From Winogradskyella sp. (GTDB lineage Bacteria > Bacteroidota > Bacteroidia > Flavobacteriales > Flavobacteriaceae), in assembly GCA_004211785.1 (NCBI GenBank), contig SHBX01000018.1, forward strand, positions 1 through 54,529: a DNA stretch of 54,529 nucleotides, given 5' to 3'. A model generated the notes under the pieces. It did not search any database, was not told the DNA's origin, and was given only the letters and a program-made list of their open reading frames with translations. A program made the position numbers and the translations under genes. Positions within the stretch are counted from its first letter, which is position 1, and every line of letters begins with the position of its first letter. Shown piece after piece: positions 33,356-42,932 of this stretch.

Positions 33356-35287
33356 ATGACACTTCAACACATTACTTATCGCTCCCTTTTGCTTATAAGT
33401 TTGTTATTTGGGTGTTTAAAAAACACCTTTAGTCAACAAATTAACAAAAAGCACATTGATAGTATTGTTAACCTATTTGAAGTAACTTCTGAAGATAAAT
33501 TTGATAATCAAATAACTATCTTAAGCTCTAAAATTAATAAACAAAAAAGTTCGTTTGAATTATTCCAATATCTAGATTCTATATCTTATAATAAGCCTAA
33601 ATTAAGATTGTCATTCTATAATCAATATGCAAGCTATTTATACAGAAACGGTAAAAATAAAGAAGGTTTAAAAATTAATTCTAAAGGAATAGAATTATCA
33701 AAATCTTATGATTATAAAAATATTCTTTTCGAATACTTGCAATTAAAATCTTATGGTTTTATAAATGAATCCATAGCAGATTCTGCATTGTATTATGCTA
33801 ATGAAGCTGAAAGAATAGCATTAAAGCACAATGATTTATTAGAGTCAAAACTTTATCAAGTTTTCTTACATAAAGCTTTAATTGAAAGCTTATTGGGTAA
33901 TAACGATGAGCGTGATCGATTTTATGACAAAGCTGCTGAAAGTATAGAGTCTTACCCTGACAATAAAAAGTATTCCTATGTATTGTCATCTATTGTATAT
34001 CATTATAAAACAACAAAAAACTATGAAAGACATGCCTATTATGCTAATAAGTTAAAAGCTTATTATTTTAAAAAAGATGGGTTTAGTAACCCCGACAAAC
34101 ATATCTCTTTATCTAGTTTTTTAAGTTTTGAAAACTCTGAAGAACAAGTCCAAGAATTAAAAAAAATAATTGGCTTTTTAAATGATTCCACAATAAACAG
34201 TGGCAAACATTATCAGATAAATGTAATGGCTGATGAGCTTATTAATATTGGCAAACAAGATGAAGCCATCTATTATCTAGAAAACTCACTCAAAAGAGAT
34301 AAATCTATAGCACCTTTTGATAAACTATCAAGCTATATTTTATTAGAACAATCTTATATTTTAAATGAAGATTGTGAAAATGCACTAGAAATTCTTCAGA
34401 AGAAAACTATCCTACATGATTCTATTAGGCGACAAGAAATGATTACTCAAGTTGCTGATTTTAGGGTTAAATACGATACAGAAAAAAAAGAAGCTCAATT
34501 ACAGATTTTAGAATTAGAAAAAGAAAAAGAAAGACAACAAAAAAACCTATTTACCATTATTGCAATTTTAGGTATAATTCTAGTTGGGTTAGTTACATAT
34601 TTCCTCTATAAAAACAACTTAAAAAACAAGAGATTAAATAGTCAAAATATATTACTAGAAAACACTATAGGCGAAAAAAATACGCTGTTGCGAGAAATAC
34701 ATCACCGTGTTAAAAATAGTTTTCAAATTGTGTCGAGTCTATTGTATTTACAATCCGAAAACATTGAAGATAAAGAGGCTAAAATTGCTATAAAAGAAGC
34801 TGAAAACAGAGTACGCTCTATGGTCCTTATTCATCAAAAATTATATAATAAAGATGAGCTTGTTGGTATAAATACTAAAGATTATTTTCAAGACTTAACT
34901 AAAGATATTTTTGAAAGTCATCAATTTCAAGAACAATCTATTACTTACGAATTAGACATAGAACCTATTGTACTAGACTTAGAAACCATCACACCAATGG
35001 GTTTAATCCTTAACGAACTTATTATAAATGTATTAAAACATGCTTTTAAAACCGTTGATGAGACAAGTAAATTAATGATTTCTTTTTCTAAAAATAATGG
35101 CAAATTACTACTTAAAGTTAAAGATAACGGTAAAGGTTTTAAAGGTGATATAAAAACGACCTCATTTGGTATAAAGTTAATAAAAGCACTTTCAAAGAAA
35201 TTAAAAGCTACTATTGATTATAAATCTCAACCTAATTTAGGAACGGAAGTAGTTCTAAACGTAAAAAAATTCAACATCCTTTCTTAA
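33356..35287 (+). CDS. Sensor histidine kinase, TPR-type sensor with HisKA_2 domain
   Basis: A 643-residue protein with a signal sequence (MTLQHITYRSLLLISLLFG). A helical periplasmic region (about residues 35-375) has TPR-like pairs (EAIYYLENSLKRDKS; CENALEILQKKTILHD). A coiled coil, one membrane segment (about 398-418, LFTIIAILGIILVGLVTYFL), and a kinase core follow. The H-box LLREIHHRVKNSFQIVSSLL (His near 449) is the HisKA_2 type; NELIINVLKHAF and KDNGKGF are the ATP-binding N and G1 boxes. The response regulator with a LytTR domain follows 92 bases downstream and is the obvious partner. Confidence 0.92.
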   Translation: MTLQHITYRSLLLISLLFGCLKNTFSQQINKKHIDSIVNLFEVTSEDKFDNQITILSSKINKQKSSFELFQYLDSISYNKPKLRLSFYNQYASYLYRNGKNKEGLKINSKGIELSKSYDYKNILFEYLQLKSYGFINESIADSALYYANEAERIALKHNDLLESKLYQVFLHKALIESLLGNNDERDRFYDKAAESIESYPDNKKYSYVLSSIVYHYKTTKNYERHAYYANKLKAYYFKKDGFSNPDKHISLSSFLSFENSEEQVQELKKIIGFLNDSTINSGKHYQINVMADELINIGKQDEAIYYLENSLKRDKSIAPFDKLSSYILLEQSYILNEDCENALEILQKKTILHDSIRRQEMITQVADFRVKYDTEKKEAQLQILELEKEKERQQKNLFTIIAILGIILVGLVTYFLYKNNLKNKRLNSQNILLENTIGEKNTLLREIHHRVKNSFQIVSSLLYLQSENIEDKEAKIAIKEAENRVRSMVLIHQKLYNKDELVGINTKDYFQDLTKDIFESHQFQEQSITYELDIEPIVLDLETITPMGLILNELIINVLKHAFKTVDETSKLMISFSKNNGKLLLKVKDNGKGFKGDIKTTSFGIKLIKALSKKLKATIDYKSQPNLGTEVVLNVKKFNILS

Positions 35288-35379
35288 TTCATTCACTAAA
35301 AATAAAGCTTGTTTCACTAAGTATTTAAAGAGTTTATGTAGCTTTAACAGTAAATTCCCTGCGAAAGTAAATAGAATTA

Positions 35380-36075
35380 GTGAAGGCATTAAGCATATAT
35401 ATTGTAGAAGATGAACCCTTAATAGTATCTACTATTGAAACAGCCATGTTAAAACAAGGTTTTAAGATTCTTGGTGATGCTGAAGATGTTATCACTGCCA
35501 TAAAAGACATCAATGCTTTACAGCCAGATCTTGTTCTGATTGATATTCAATTAGATGGCTCAAGAGACGGCATTGATCTTGCTTTAGAGTTAGATAAACA
35601 AAAGTTGCCATATATCTACTTAACATCTCAAACAGATCCAGATACAGTGGGTCGTGTTAAACAAACAAATCCATTAGGTTATATTGTAAAACCTTTTACA
35701 GAAGCTGGATTACGGAGTAATATTGATTTAGCCTGGCATAATCATACTTCTAAAGAGTATAATTTTTTAATGCTGAAATCCGAAGGGCGCTTACATAAAA
35801 TAAACCAAAAAAGTATACTCTATCTCAAAGCGTTTGACAACTATTGTTATGTCTACACTTCATCAAAAACATACTTAGTTCCGCATACTCTTAAACGCAT
35901 GGCAGAACAGTTAGATAAAGATTACTTTATAAAAACCCATCGATCTTATTGGGTAAACACAAACCATATTGATTCTGTTGGCGTTAATGAACTCGTTTTA
36001 AAAACAGAACCCATTCCTATTAGTGCATCTCAAAAACCTCTGGTATTAAGCAAGTTAAAAAAAGCAAATAAGTAA
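35380..36075 (+). CDS. LytTR-family response regulator
   Basis: A 231-residue DNA-binding response regulator. The receiver domain (residues 1-120) has the acidic pair in IVEDEPLIV, the phosphorylation site in DLVLIDIQLDGSRDG (Asp near residue 55), and the conserved Lys in LGYIVKPFTEAGL. The LytTR domain (about 130-231) follows with YLKAFDNYCYVYTSSKTYL and FIKTHRSYWVNTNHID. The start is a GTG. It is paired with the upstream HisKA_2 kinase. The next gene encodes an exported repeat protein and is a possible target. Confidence 0.92.
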   Translation: MKALSIYIVEDEPLIVSTIETAMLKQGFKILGDAEDVITAIKDINALQPDLVLIDIQLDGSRDGIDLALELDKQKLPYIYLTSQTDPDTVGRVKQTNPLGYIVKPFTEAGLRSNIDLAWHNHTSKEYNFLMLKSEGRLHKINQKSILYLKAFDNYCYVYTSSKTYLVPHTLKRMAEQLDKDYFIKTHRSYWVNTNHIDSVGVNELVLKTEPIPISASQKPLVLSKLKKANK

Positions 36076-36092
36076 GATTATTTGCTCTTACT
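36064..36092 (+). other. Two overlapping hairpins at the end of the LytTR gene
   Basis: GCAAATAA (36064-36071) pairs with TTATTTGC (36078-36085), while AGTAAGA (36071-36077) pairs with TCTTACT (36086-36092). The two cannot comfortably form together. The stop codon is inside. No T-run follows, so a terminator is unlikely. Confidence 0.3.
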
Positions 36093-36211
36093 AGAAATTT
36101 AAGCCTCTTCACTAAAAAAATTAAAGTACAAATACCATTGATTCTATTTTTATAATGCTATTAATCAATGAAATGCCTTAAACAAGGTTTTCATTTTTAA
36201 ATCATACTATT

Positions 36212-38446
36212 ATGAAAATAAAATTACTTTTAACACTAACATTAATAGTTCTATTAATAACTTCTCTTGAAGCTCAACCAGCAAATGATGATTGCGCAAA
36301 TGCAGAATTCATTACAGTAACCACATTATTGCAATCAATTACTTTTGATTTAACAGACGCTGTTGTTAATAGTGAATCTGGTTGTGCTGGTGATGGCTTA
36401 GCTGATTATATTGATGTTTGGTATGAATTCATAATGCCTACCTCTGGTAATTTATATATCAATGGAGGCGTCAGTGTTAACAAGTTCAATATCTATGATA
36501 GTTGTAATGGTAATGAACTAACATGCTTTAGCACTAACGAATACGTAGAAAACCTCATACAAGGGAATACATACGTATTAAGAGTTCATAGGTGGTTACC
36601 ACAACACACAGAAAACAATCAATCATTTTCTATTTATGCATTACAGCCATTAACAAATGACTCATGTGTTGATTCAACAAATATTACTGTAGGCGAAACA
36701 TTGCAAACCATAGATTTTAATATCGTAGAAGCTGAAATAAATAATGAAATTGGATGCGATGGAGAATCACTTGACGATTTTAAAGACATATGGTATAATT
36801 TTACTATGCCAGTTGATGGCATTCTTGAGATGTCTAGTGGCACTAATAATCGTTTCTCAATATACGATTCCTGTAATGGTAATCAAATTGTTTGCTTTGA
36901 TGGTAACTTCAATAATACTCCATTTATTATTGATAATTTAACTCAAAATGAAAACTATACTTTAAGAGTCTTTAGAAGTAATTTAAATAGTTCTATTAAT
37001 CAATTTTTTACTATTAGGTATATTGAACCTACATATCCAAATTGTAATAATGTAGAGACAATTACTGTAACAACAGATTTACAAACAATAGACATAGGTT
37101 TAGATAATACAACATATAATTATGAATTTGGCTGCGATGAAAATGATTTAGACCAGTTTGGTAATTACTGGTATGAATTCACAATGCCAGTAAATGGGAA
37201 TTTGTATATAAAAACATCCATCCGTAATAGATTAGCTATTCTAGACAGTTGTGATGGGACTGTATTAAAATGTTTTGATAGTTCGATGGAGAATATGGAA
37301 GATGAACTGTTTTTCTTAAACAAAGTGATAGAAGATTTAGTTCAAGGTCAAACATATACACTAAGGATATATAGACCCATAAATACGCCTTCAACTATTT
37401 TTGACGAACAATTTGATATTAGAGCTTTTGAGCGTTTATCTAATGATAATTGTGCAACTCCAGACATAATTTCAGGGTTAACTTCAGAAAACACTCAAAT
37501 CCCTTTTTTCTTAAAAGCTGGGAATGTAACAACTGATGATACCTGTGAAGGCGAAAGTGATTTTAGAATTTTAGAAGCATTTTGGCAAGTCACAATGCCA
37601 ATAACCGGGAACTTATTTATTGATACTCCTAATGGAAATGGTATTGCCGTTTATGATGCATGCAGCGGTAATGAGTTATTCTGTAATGCTTCAGAAGGTA
37701 GCCTTGAGTCATTTAAACTCATTTCAAATTTAATAGAAGGAGACACTTATATTATTCGTTGCTTTAATACAGAACGTGGGCTTATAAGTGATAGTTTTCA
37801 ATCATTAAATGTTAGAGTTTATAATCGTGCTGCGAATGACGAATGTATTGATGCAGAAGTAATACCATCTATTACAGAGGTCTCTCAAGAAATATCATTT
37901 GACACCTTTGGATCTCTTATTAATCTAGAAGAAAGTTGTAGTGGCTTTATACCTGAAAATTTTGTAGATGTTTGGTATGAATTTACTATGCCCGACTTTA
38001 CATATTTAAATTTTGAAAGCTACCAATTTAATTTTTTTAGCATCTATGATGCCTGTAACGGAAATGAAACTCATTGTTTTGCTGGCTTTGAAAGTGTTGA
38101 AAATTTAGTGCCAAATCAAACGTATATATTACGTGTTTTCCAAAGGCAAACAGAAATGTTTCACCCCAATAAATCCTTTAACATTTATGGCTCAAATACA
38201 GTATTAAGCTTAGAGGATTTTAATGCATCTTCAATAACATTATACCCAAATCCAACTACAAATTATATAACAATAGATACAAAAGCTATTGTTGAAACAG
38301 TAGAAATTTACAGTATCTCAGGAAAACGAGTATTACAAACATCACAAACTCAAAACATTTCTACTCAACAATTAGAAAAAGGAATCTACATAATTAAAAT
38401 ACAGACAGATTATGGACAAATTACTAAAAGAATGATTAAAAGATAA
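36212..38446 (+). CDS. T9SS-exported protein with five tandem domains and a type A sorting domain
   Basis: A 744-residue secreted protein. A signal peptide (MKIKLLLTLTLIVLLITSLEAQ) is followed by five divergent repeats of about 125-135 residues starting near residues 24, 149, 275, 410 and 541. Each repeat has a start like NDDCANAEFI, a middle W(Y)E/NFTMPxxGNLYI, then IYDSCNGNELxCF and NLxQGxTYxLRV. Two conserved cysteines per repeat suggest disulfides. The last 70 residues (ITLYPNPTTNYITID to ITKRMIKR) are a type IX secretion sorting domain. The fold is probably jelly-roll-like; ligand unknown. A LytTR two-component system lies just upstream. Confidence 0.88.
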   Translation: MKIKLLLTLTLIVLLITSLEAQPANDDCANAEFITVTTLLQSITFDLTDAVVNSESGCAGDGLADYIDVWYEFIMPTSGNLYINGGVSVNKFNIYDSCNGNELTCFSTNEYVENLIQGNTYVLRVHRWLPQHTENNQSFSIYALQPLTNDSCVDSTNITVGETLQTIDFNIVEAEINNEIGCDGESLDDFKDIWYNFTMPVDGILEMSSGTNNRFSIYDSCNGNQIVCFDGNFNNTPFIIDNLTQNENYTLRVFRSNLNSSINQFFTIRYIEPTYPNCNNVETITVTTDLQTIDIGLDNTTYNYEFGCDENDLDQFGNYWYEFTMPVNGNLYIKTSIRNRLAILDSCDGTVLKCFDSSMENMEDELFFLNKVIEDLVQGQTYTLRIYRPINTPSTIFDEQFDIRAFERLSNDNCATPDIISGLTSENTQIPFFLKAGNVTTDDTCEGESDFRILEAFWQVTMPITGNLFIDTPNGNGIAVYDACSGNELFCNASEGSLESFKLISNLIEGDTYIIRCFNTERGLISDSFQSLNVRVYNRAANDECIDAEVIPSITEVSQEISFDTFGSLINLEESCSGFIPENFVDVWYEFTMPDFTYLNFESYQFNFFSIYDACNGNETHCFAGFESVENLVPNQTYILRVFQRQTEMFHPNKSFNIYGSNTVLSLEDFNASSITLYPNPTTNYITIDTKAIVETVEIYSISGKRVLQTSQTQNISTQQLEKGIYIIKIQTDYGQITKRMIKR

Positions 38447-38460
38447 GTTTATAGTAGGAT

Positions 38461-38522
38461 AATAGTTTTAATAGAGAAAAAGCCTAAACTCAAATTTTGG
38501 CTTTTTCTCTATTAAAACTATT
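38461..38522. terminator. 24-bp perfect inverted repeat, shared terminator overlapping the cphA stop
   Basis: AATAGTTTTAATAGAGAAAA plus AGCC (38461-38484) is the exact reverse complement of 38499-38522, with a 14-base loop. A- and T-runs in the arms let it work for both convergent genes. The right arm includes the cphA stop codon (38518-38520). Confidence 0.8.
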
Positions 38523-41160
38523 CTACCAAATGTAACTCACCTTTAGCATCTAATGTTTTTAGCTTTTTTACTAAATCTAAAGCATCAGGAACCACATCAC
38601 TACATAAAATAATCAGTGATCCTTTTTTAGCATTTTTAACCGCATATTTAATCGCTTCTTTTTCTGAAGGTATTATCGTTGTTTTCTTATTCGGGTCTTT
38701 ACTTTTTATACCATCATTGAGCATTTTAATAAGCTCTTCTTCTGTTTTTCCTCGTAAACGTTTATCTTGTCTAATAATAATTTCGTCAAACATTTCTGCA
38801 GCAATACTTCCCATTTCATTATTATCTTCAATACGCCTATCACCTATCCCTGCAATAATACCAACTTTTACAGTTGCATCTAATTCGTCTGTAAATTTTT
38901 GTAATGCTCTCATTCCGGCTGCATTATGAGCATAATCTAAAAGTATATTGAAGTCATTAAACTCAAACAGATTTAAACGTCCAGGTGTTTGAGATGCAGA
39001 TGGAATAAACGTTTCTAACCCAGCCTTAATATCTTCATTACTTATCCCTTGAATATTTGCAGCTAATACAGCAGCCAGTACATTTTGTATCATGAATTTA
39101 GCTTTTCCTCCATAAGTTAGAGGGATACTCTCTACTTTCATAAGACGCATTTTCCATTCGCCTCTACAGATAGTTACAAAGCCATTTTCAAAAACTGCGG
39201 TTATACCATTTAATCGCTGTAATGCCTTAATACGAGGGTTATTTTCATCCATAGAAAATAATGCCACATTACAATCTACATTACGTCTCATATCATAAAC
39301 TAAATCGTCATCTGCATTTAAAATGGCGTAACCATCTGGCAAAACCGTTTCTGGAACCACTGCTTTCACTTTGGCTAATTGTTCTATGGTGTTAATGCCT
39401 TTTAAACCTAAATGATCTGCTGCTACATTGGTAACTACTGCTATATCACATTTCTTAAATCCTAAACCTGCTCTTAATAATCCACCTCTCGCACATTCTA
39501 AAACTGCAAAATTCACTGTTGGATCTTTTAGTACAAATTCTGTACTTGCTGGTCCAGTACAATCTCCAGTCATTAATAGTCTGTTCTGGATATAAACACC
39601 ATCGCTAGTTGTATAGCCAACGCGATAACCCTTCATTTTAGCAATATGGGCAATTAAGCGAGTGGTGGTGGTTTTTCCGTTTGTCCCAGAAGTCGCAATA
39701 ATAGGAATTCTTCCTGTATCACCTTTTTGAGGAAATAATTTATCAATTACTGGTGCTGCCACATTTCTTGGTAAGCCAGTTGTTGGTGCTAAGTGCATTC
39801 TAAAACCTGGTCCTGCATTTACTTCTAAAACAGCGCCTCCAGTTTCAGATAATGGTTTGGTAATATCAGTAGTCATAACATCAATACCACAAATATCTAA
39901 ATCAATAATTTTAGAGATTCGTTCTGCCATGCTCACATTTGCAGGATGTACAATATCTGTAACATCTTCTGCAGTACCACCAGTACTTAAGTTGGCAGTA
40001 TCCTTTAAAATCAATTTTTCGCCATCAGCGATAACAGAATCTAATGAGTATCCAGCCTCTTTAATAATTTTTTGGGTTAATTCATTAGTTGTGATTTGAG
40101 TCAAAACCTTTTCATGGCCGTATCCACGACGAGGATCACTATTTACTTTATCAATTAATTCTTGGACAGTAGATTTCCCATCACCTATAACATGCGCAGG
40201 TGTTCTTATTGCTGCAGCTACAAGTTTATTATTTATTACTAATAGTCTATAATCTTCACCTGTAATAAATTTCTCAACAATGATAGCACCACTTCTAGAA
40301 CTATCTTTTGCATGTCTAAAAGCTATCAAAGCATCATCATAGTTTTGAATATCTACAGTAATTCCTCGACCATGATTGCCATCAATTGGCTTTATTACTA
40401 AAGGAAATCCAACATAACGACATGCTTCCTCTAAACTTCTTTCACGTCTAATGATATCACCTCTTGGCACTTCAACTTCAGCTTGTTCTAACAAGTATTT
40501 TGTATCTTCTTTATCACATGCTAGTTCAACACCAATGCTACTTGTTTCGCTCGTCACAGTGGCCTGAATTCGTTTTTGATTTGCGCCATAACCTAATTGA
40601 CATAATGAATATTTGTTAAGTCTAATCCAAGGAATTCCTCTAGCTTCAGCTTCTTCTACTATAGAACCTGTGCTAGGTCCTAATCGATCTGCTTCTCTAA
40701 GCTCTCGCATTTCTTGTATGTCTTCAGTTAAATCATAATCTTCACCTGCAATTAAAGCTTCACATATTCTAACGGCTGATTTAGCGGCATAACGTCCAAC
40801 CGATTCTTCCATATAAGAGAACACTACATTGTAAACACCTTCTTCGCCATAACCACGTGTTCTTCCAAAACCAGTATCCATACCTGCCAACGTCTGAATT
40901 TCTAAAGCAATATGTTCGATAATATGCCCCATCCATGTACCATCATCTACACGCATAAAGAATCCACCTTCACAACCTTCGGAACAGCGATGAGAATACA
41001 TACTGGGAAACATCGTTTTTAGCCTTTCTGGAAATCCTTCAATTTTATTTGAGGGAAACTCTTCCATTTCTTGAAGGTCTAAAACCATTACAATTAACTT
41101 ATGTCTTCTTACAGACCAATAATTTGGTCCCCGCATTGCATTAATACTTCTTATCTCCAT
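38518..41160 (-). CDS. cphA: Cyanophycin synthetase
   Basis: Makes the storage polymer cyanophycin (poly-aspartate backbone with arginine side chains) from Asp, Arg and ATP. At 880 residues it has the full three-part layout. There is an N-terminal domain (about 1-160); an ATP-grasp domain with PLVIKPIDGNHGRGITVDI (near residue 260) and MHLAPTTGLPRNVA; and a Mur ligase-like domain with the P-loop IIATSGTNGKTTTTRLIAHI (near residue 490) and LLDYAHNAAGMRAL. The start RSINAMRGPNYWSVRRHKLI is characteristic of the enzyme. It is divergent from cphB, 94 bases apart. Confidence 0.97.
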   Translation of the reverse strand: MEIRSINAMRGPNYWSVRRHKLIVMVLDLQEMEEFPSNKIEGFPERLKTMFPSMYSHRCSEGCEGGFFMRVDDGTWMGHIIEHIALEIQTLAGMDTGFGRTRGYGEEGVYNVVFSYMEESVGRYAAKSAVRICEALIAGEDYDLTEDIQEMRELREADRLGPSTGSIVEEAEARGIPWIRLNKYSLCQLGYGANQKRIQATVTSETSSIGVELACDKEDTKYLLEQAEVEVPRGDIIRRERSLEEACRYVGFPLVIKPIDGNHGRGITVDIQNYDDALIAFRHAKDSSRSGAIIVEKFITGEDYRLLVINNKLVAAAIRTPAHVIGDGKSTVQELIDKVNSDPRRGYGHEKVLTQITTNELTQKIIKEAGYSLDSVIADGEKLILKDTANLSTGGTAEDVTDIVHPANVSMAERISKIIDLDICGIDVMTTDITKPLSETGGAVLEVNAGPGFRMHLAPTTGLPRNVAAPVIDKLFPQKGDTGRIPIIATSGTNGKTTTTRLIAHIAKMKGYRVGYTTSDGVYIQNRLLMTGDCTGPASTEFVLKDPTVNFAVLECARGGLLRAGLGFKKCDIAVVTNVAADHLGLKGINTIEQLAKVKAVVPETVLPDGYAILNADDDLVYDMRRNVDCNVALFSMDENNPRIKALQRLNGITAVFENGFVTICRGEWKMRLMKVESIPLTYGGKAKFMIQNVLAAVLAANIQGISNEDIKAGLETFIPSASQTPGRLNLFEFNDFNILLDYAHNAAGMRALQKFTDELDATVKVGIIAGIGDRRIEDNNEMGSIAAEMFDEIIIRQDKRLRGKTEEELIKMLNDGIKSKDPNKKTTIIPSEKEAIKYAVKNAKKGSLIILCSDVVPDALDLVKKLKTLDAKGELHLVE

Positions 41161-41223
41161 TATGGTTGGTTTTTATTTAGTGAAAGATTATAAATATAGC
41201 ATTTTTCAATAGAAATTTTGGCT

Positions 41224-41231
41224 TATTTTTG
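41224..41231 (+). promoter_or_regulatory. -7 promoter element of cphB
   Basis: TATTTTTG fits TAnnTTTG exactly; the ATG is 23 bases further on. The -33 region is only T-rich (ATTTTTC, 41201-41207). Confidence 0.5.
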
Positions 41232-41254
41232 CCCAATATTTTTAGATTAAAATT

Positions 41255-42115
41255 ATGCAGAAAGCAAAAGGGATATTGATACCAATTGGAGGGAATGAAG
41301 ATAAAGGTATTGATGCAAATGAAATGTACACCTTAGAGTTTATTGAAGAAGGAATATTAGCACATGTTGTTAAAGAGGCTGGTGGTATAGATTCTAATAT
41401 TGTTGTAATTCCTACAGCTTCAAGTATTCCTGTAGAAGTTGGTGAAAGTTATTTAACAGCTTTTTCAACATTAGGATGTAAAAATGTAAAAGTTTTAGAT
41501 ATTCGTTCTAAAGAAGACTCAGAAGCAAATTGCTCAATTGAGCTTATTAGTAAGGCAGATTGTGTTATGTTTTCTGGAGGAAATCAATCTAAAATCACAG
41601 ACAAAATAGGTAATACTACAATTCACAAAATCTTAGTAGAACGCTACAAAAATGAAAAAGGCTTTGTAATTGCTGGGACTAGTGCTGGCGCTATGGTTAT
41701 GGCTAACGAAATGATTGCAGGAGGAAGTGCTTCGGAATCATTTATTAAAGGCGCTGTACTAATGTATAAGGGCTTAAGCCTTATACCTGAGTTAATCATT
41801 GACACACATTTTATCCGTCGCGGAAGGTTTGGTCGTATTGCTGAAGCAGTCGCTCAATATCCAAAACTTATAGGACTTGGTTTAGCAGAAGACACTGGCT
41901 TGATTATTAAAAATAATTGCTTTGAAGTTATTGGCTCAGGTATGGTTATTGTTTTTGATGGTAGAAAAATAAAGCATAATAATCATGATATTCTTGAGGA
42001 AGGCACACCAATGTCCTTGACCAACTTAAAAACCCATATTCTTTCTAATGGGGATCGTTTTAATATCAAAAAGAAAAAGGTTGAGGTTTTGCCTATAGAG
42101 GCTCCTTTTATTTAA
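41255..42115 (+). CDS. cphB: Cyanophycinase
   Basis: Serine peptidase (S51 family) that cuts cyanophycin to beta-Asp-Arg dipeptides. The 286-residue length is normal. It begins KGILIPIGGNEDKG, and VMFSGGNQSKIT is the substrate-side motif. The nucleophile is in VIAGTSAGAMVMANEMI (Ser near residue 144), followed by IDTHFIRRGRFGRIAEAV and GLGLAEDTGLII. No signal peptide is seen, so it is cytoplasmic. It is divergent from cphA, and its 3' end overlaps the convergent GNAT gene by 8 bases. Confidence 0.96.
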   Translation: MQKAKGILIPIGGNEDKGIDANEMYTLEFIEEGILAHVVKEAGGIDSNIVVIPTASSIPVEVGESYLTAFSTLGCKNVKVLDIRSKEDSEANCSIELISKADCVMFSGGNQSKITDKIGNTTIHKILVERYKNEKGFVIAGTSAGAMVMANEMIAGGSASESFIKGAVLMYKGLSLIPELIIDTHFIRRGRFGRIAEAVAQYPKLIGLGLAEDTGLIIKNNCFEVIGSGMVIVFDGRKIKHNNHDILEEGTPMSLTNLKTHILSNGDRFNIKKKKVEVLPIEAPFI

Positions 42116-42932
42116 GAAACAATTCCATCTCAAACTGGTCAACGTTATTTTCTAATCCAAATGATTCAACCGCTACAATTTTATCGATTAGTCTATCATC
42201 AATATTATTGATTCTTATATTTTGATTAGTGGTTTGTATTGCCGAAAATAGATTCTGCCATTGTAAGGTTGAGCTATCTAAAACTTCAAATTGAGCAATA
42301 TACCCACTTTGAGAATCAATAATAAAATAGGATTGTATTTTACCTTTACCTAATATTTGATAGTAATCAAAATTTAGCTTTACCAAACTCTCTTTTTGAT
42401 TATCCCAAGAATATAAATCTTGATTTGGAAACACGTCCCAATTCATATTCTCATATGAAAATTTACTCAAAATGAAATCAGTCTTGTTTTCAGTTTTAAG
42501 CATTCCTTTATAGCATTTATAATGCTTACAGGTTTTAAATCCTATACCTTGATAAGACTTAATAGCCTTCTCATTTTCGGTAATAACTTCAAGTTGACAT
42601 TTTGTAATGCCATTTTTAATCAATTCAGGAATAGCATACTCATAGATAGATTTTACAATACGCTGCCCTCGATATTCTGGTATAACTCCTGTGCCAGAAT
42701 TATAAGCCGTTAACTGATTTTGCCGTTTATCAATCGCATTCATAATAAATCCAACTAACTTATTCTTATCAAACATACCATAAGATAAATCATATCGAAC
42801 TCCTGTGGCTTTCCATCGTTCACGATAAAAATCATAATCAGTTGGCATTTTTACAAAATAATTCTCGAATGCTGAAAGAAAGCATTCCATAATAATATCA
42901 AAATCAGTATGTCCAAGGTGTTTTACTTCCAC
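42108..42932 (-). CDS. GNAT family N-acetyltransferase with extra C-terminal domain
   Basis: A 274-residue protein. The N-terminal half (about 1-145) is a GNAT domain: GVIPEYRGQRIVKSIYEYAI is the acetyl-CoA pyrophosphate loop and ENEKAIKSYQGIGFKTCKHY the usual helix-strand ending. The C-terminal 120 residues form a second, weakly conserved alpha/beta domain. The substrate is unknown. It starts with a GTG that overlaps the last base of the isoaspartyl peptidase stop, so the two are co-transcribed. Its placing inside the cyanophycin cluster suggests, but does not show, a role in handling the released dipeptide or amino acids. Confidence 0.8.
   Translation of the reverse strand: MEVKHLGHTDFDIIMECFLSAFENYFVKMPTDYDFYRERWKATGVRYDLSYGMFDKNKLVGFIMNAIDKRQNQLTAYNSGTGVIPEYRGQRIVKSIYEYAIPELIKNGITKCQLEVITENEKAIKSYQGIGFKTCKHYKCYKGMLKTENKTDFILSKFSYENMNWDVFPNQDLYSWDNQKESLVKLNFDYYQILGKGKIQSYFIIDSQSGYIAQFEVLDSSTLQWQNLFSAIQTTNQNIRINNIDDRLIDKIVAVESFGLENNVDQFEMELFLK

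Noticed and set aside
36064..36092. An H-type pseudoknot at the end of the LytTR gene
   Set aside because: The two stems would leave no bases for the crossing loops, so they can only be alternatives.
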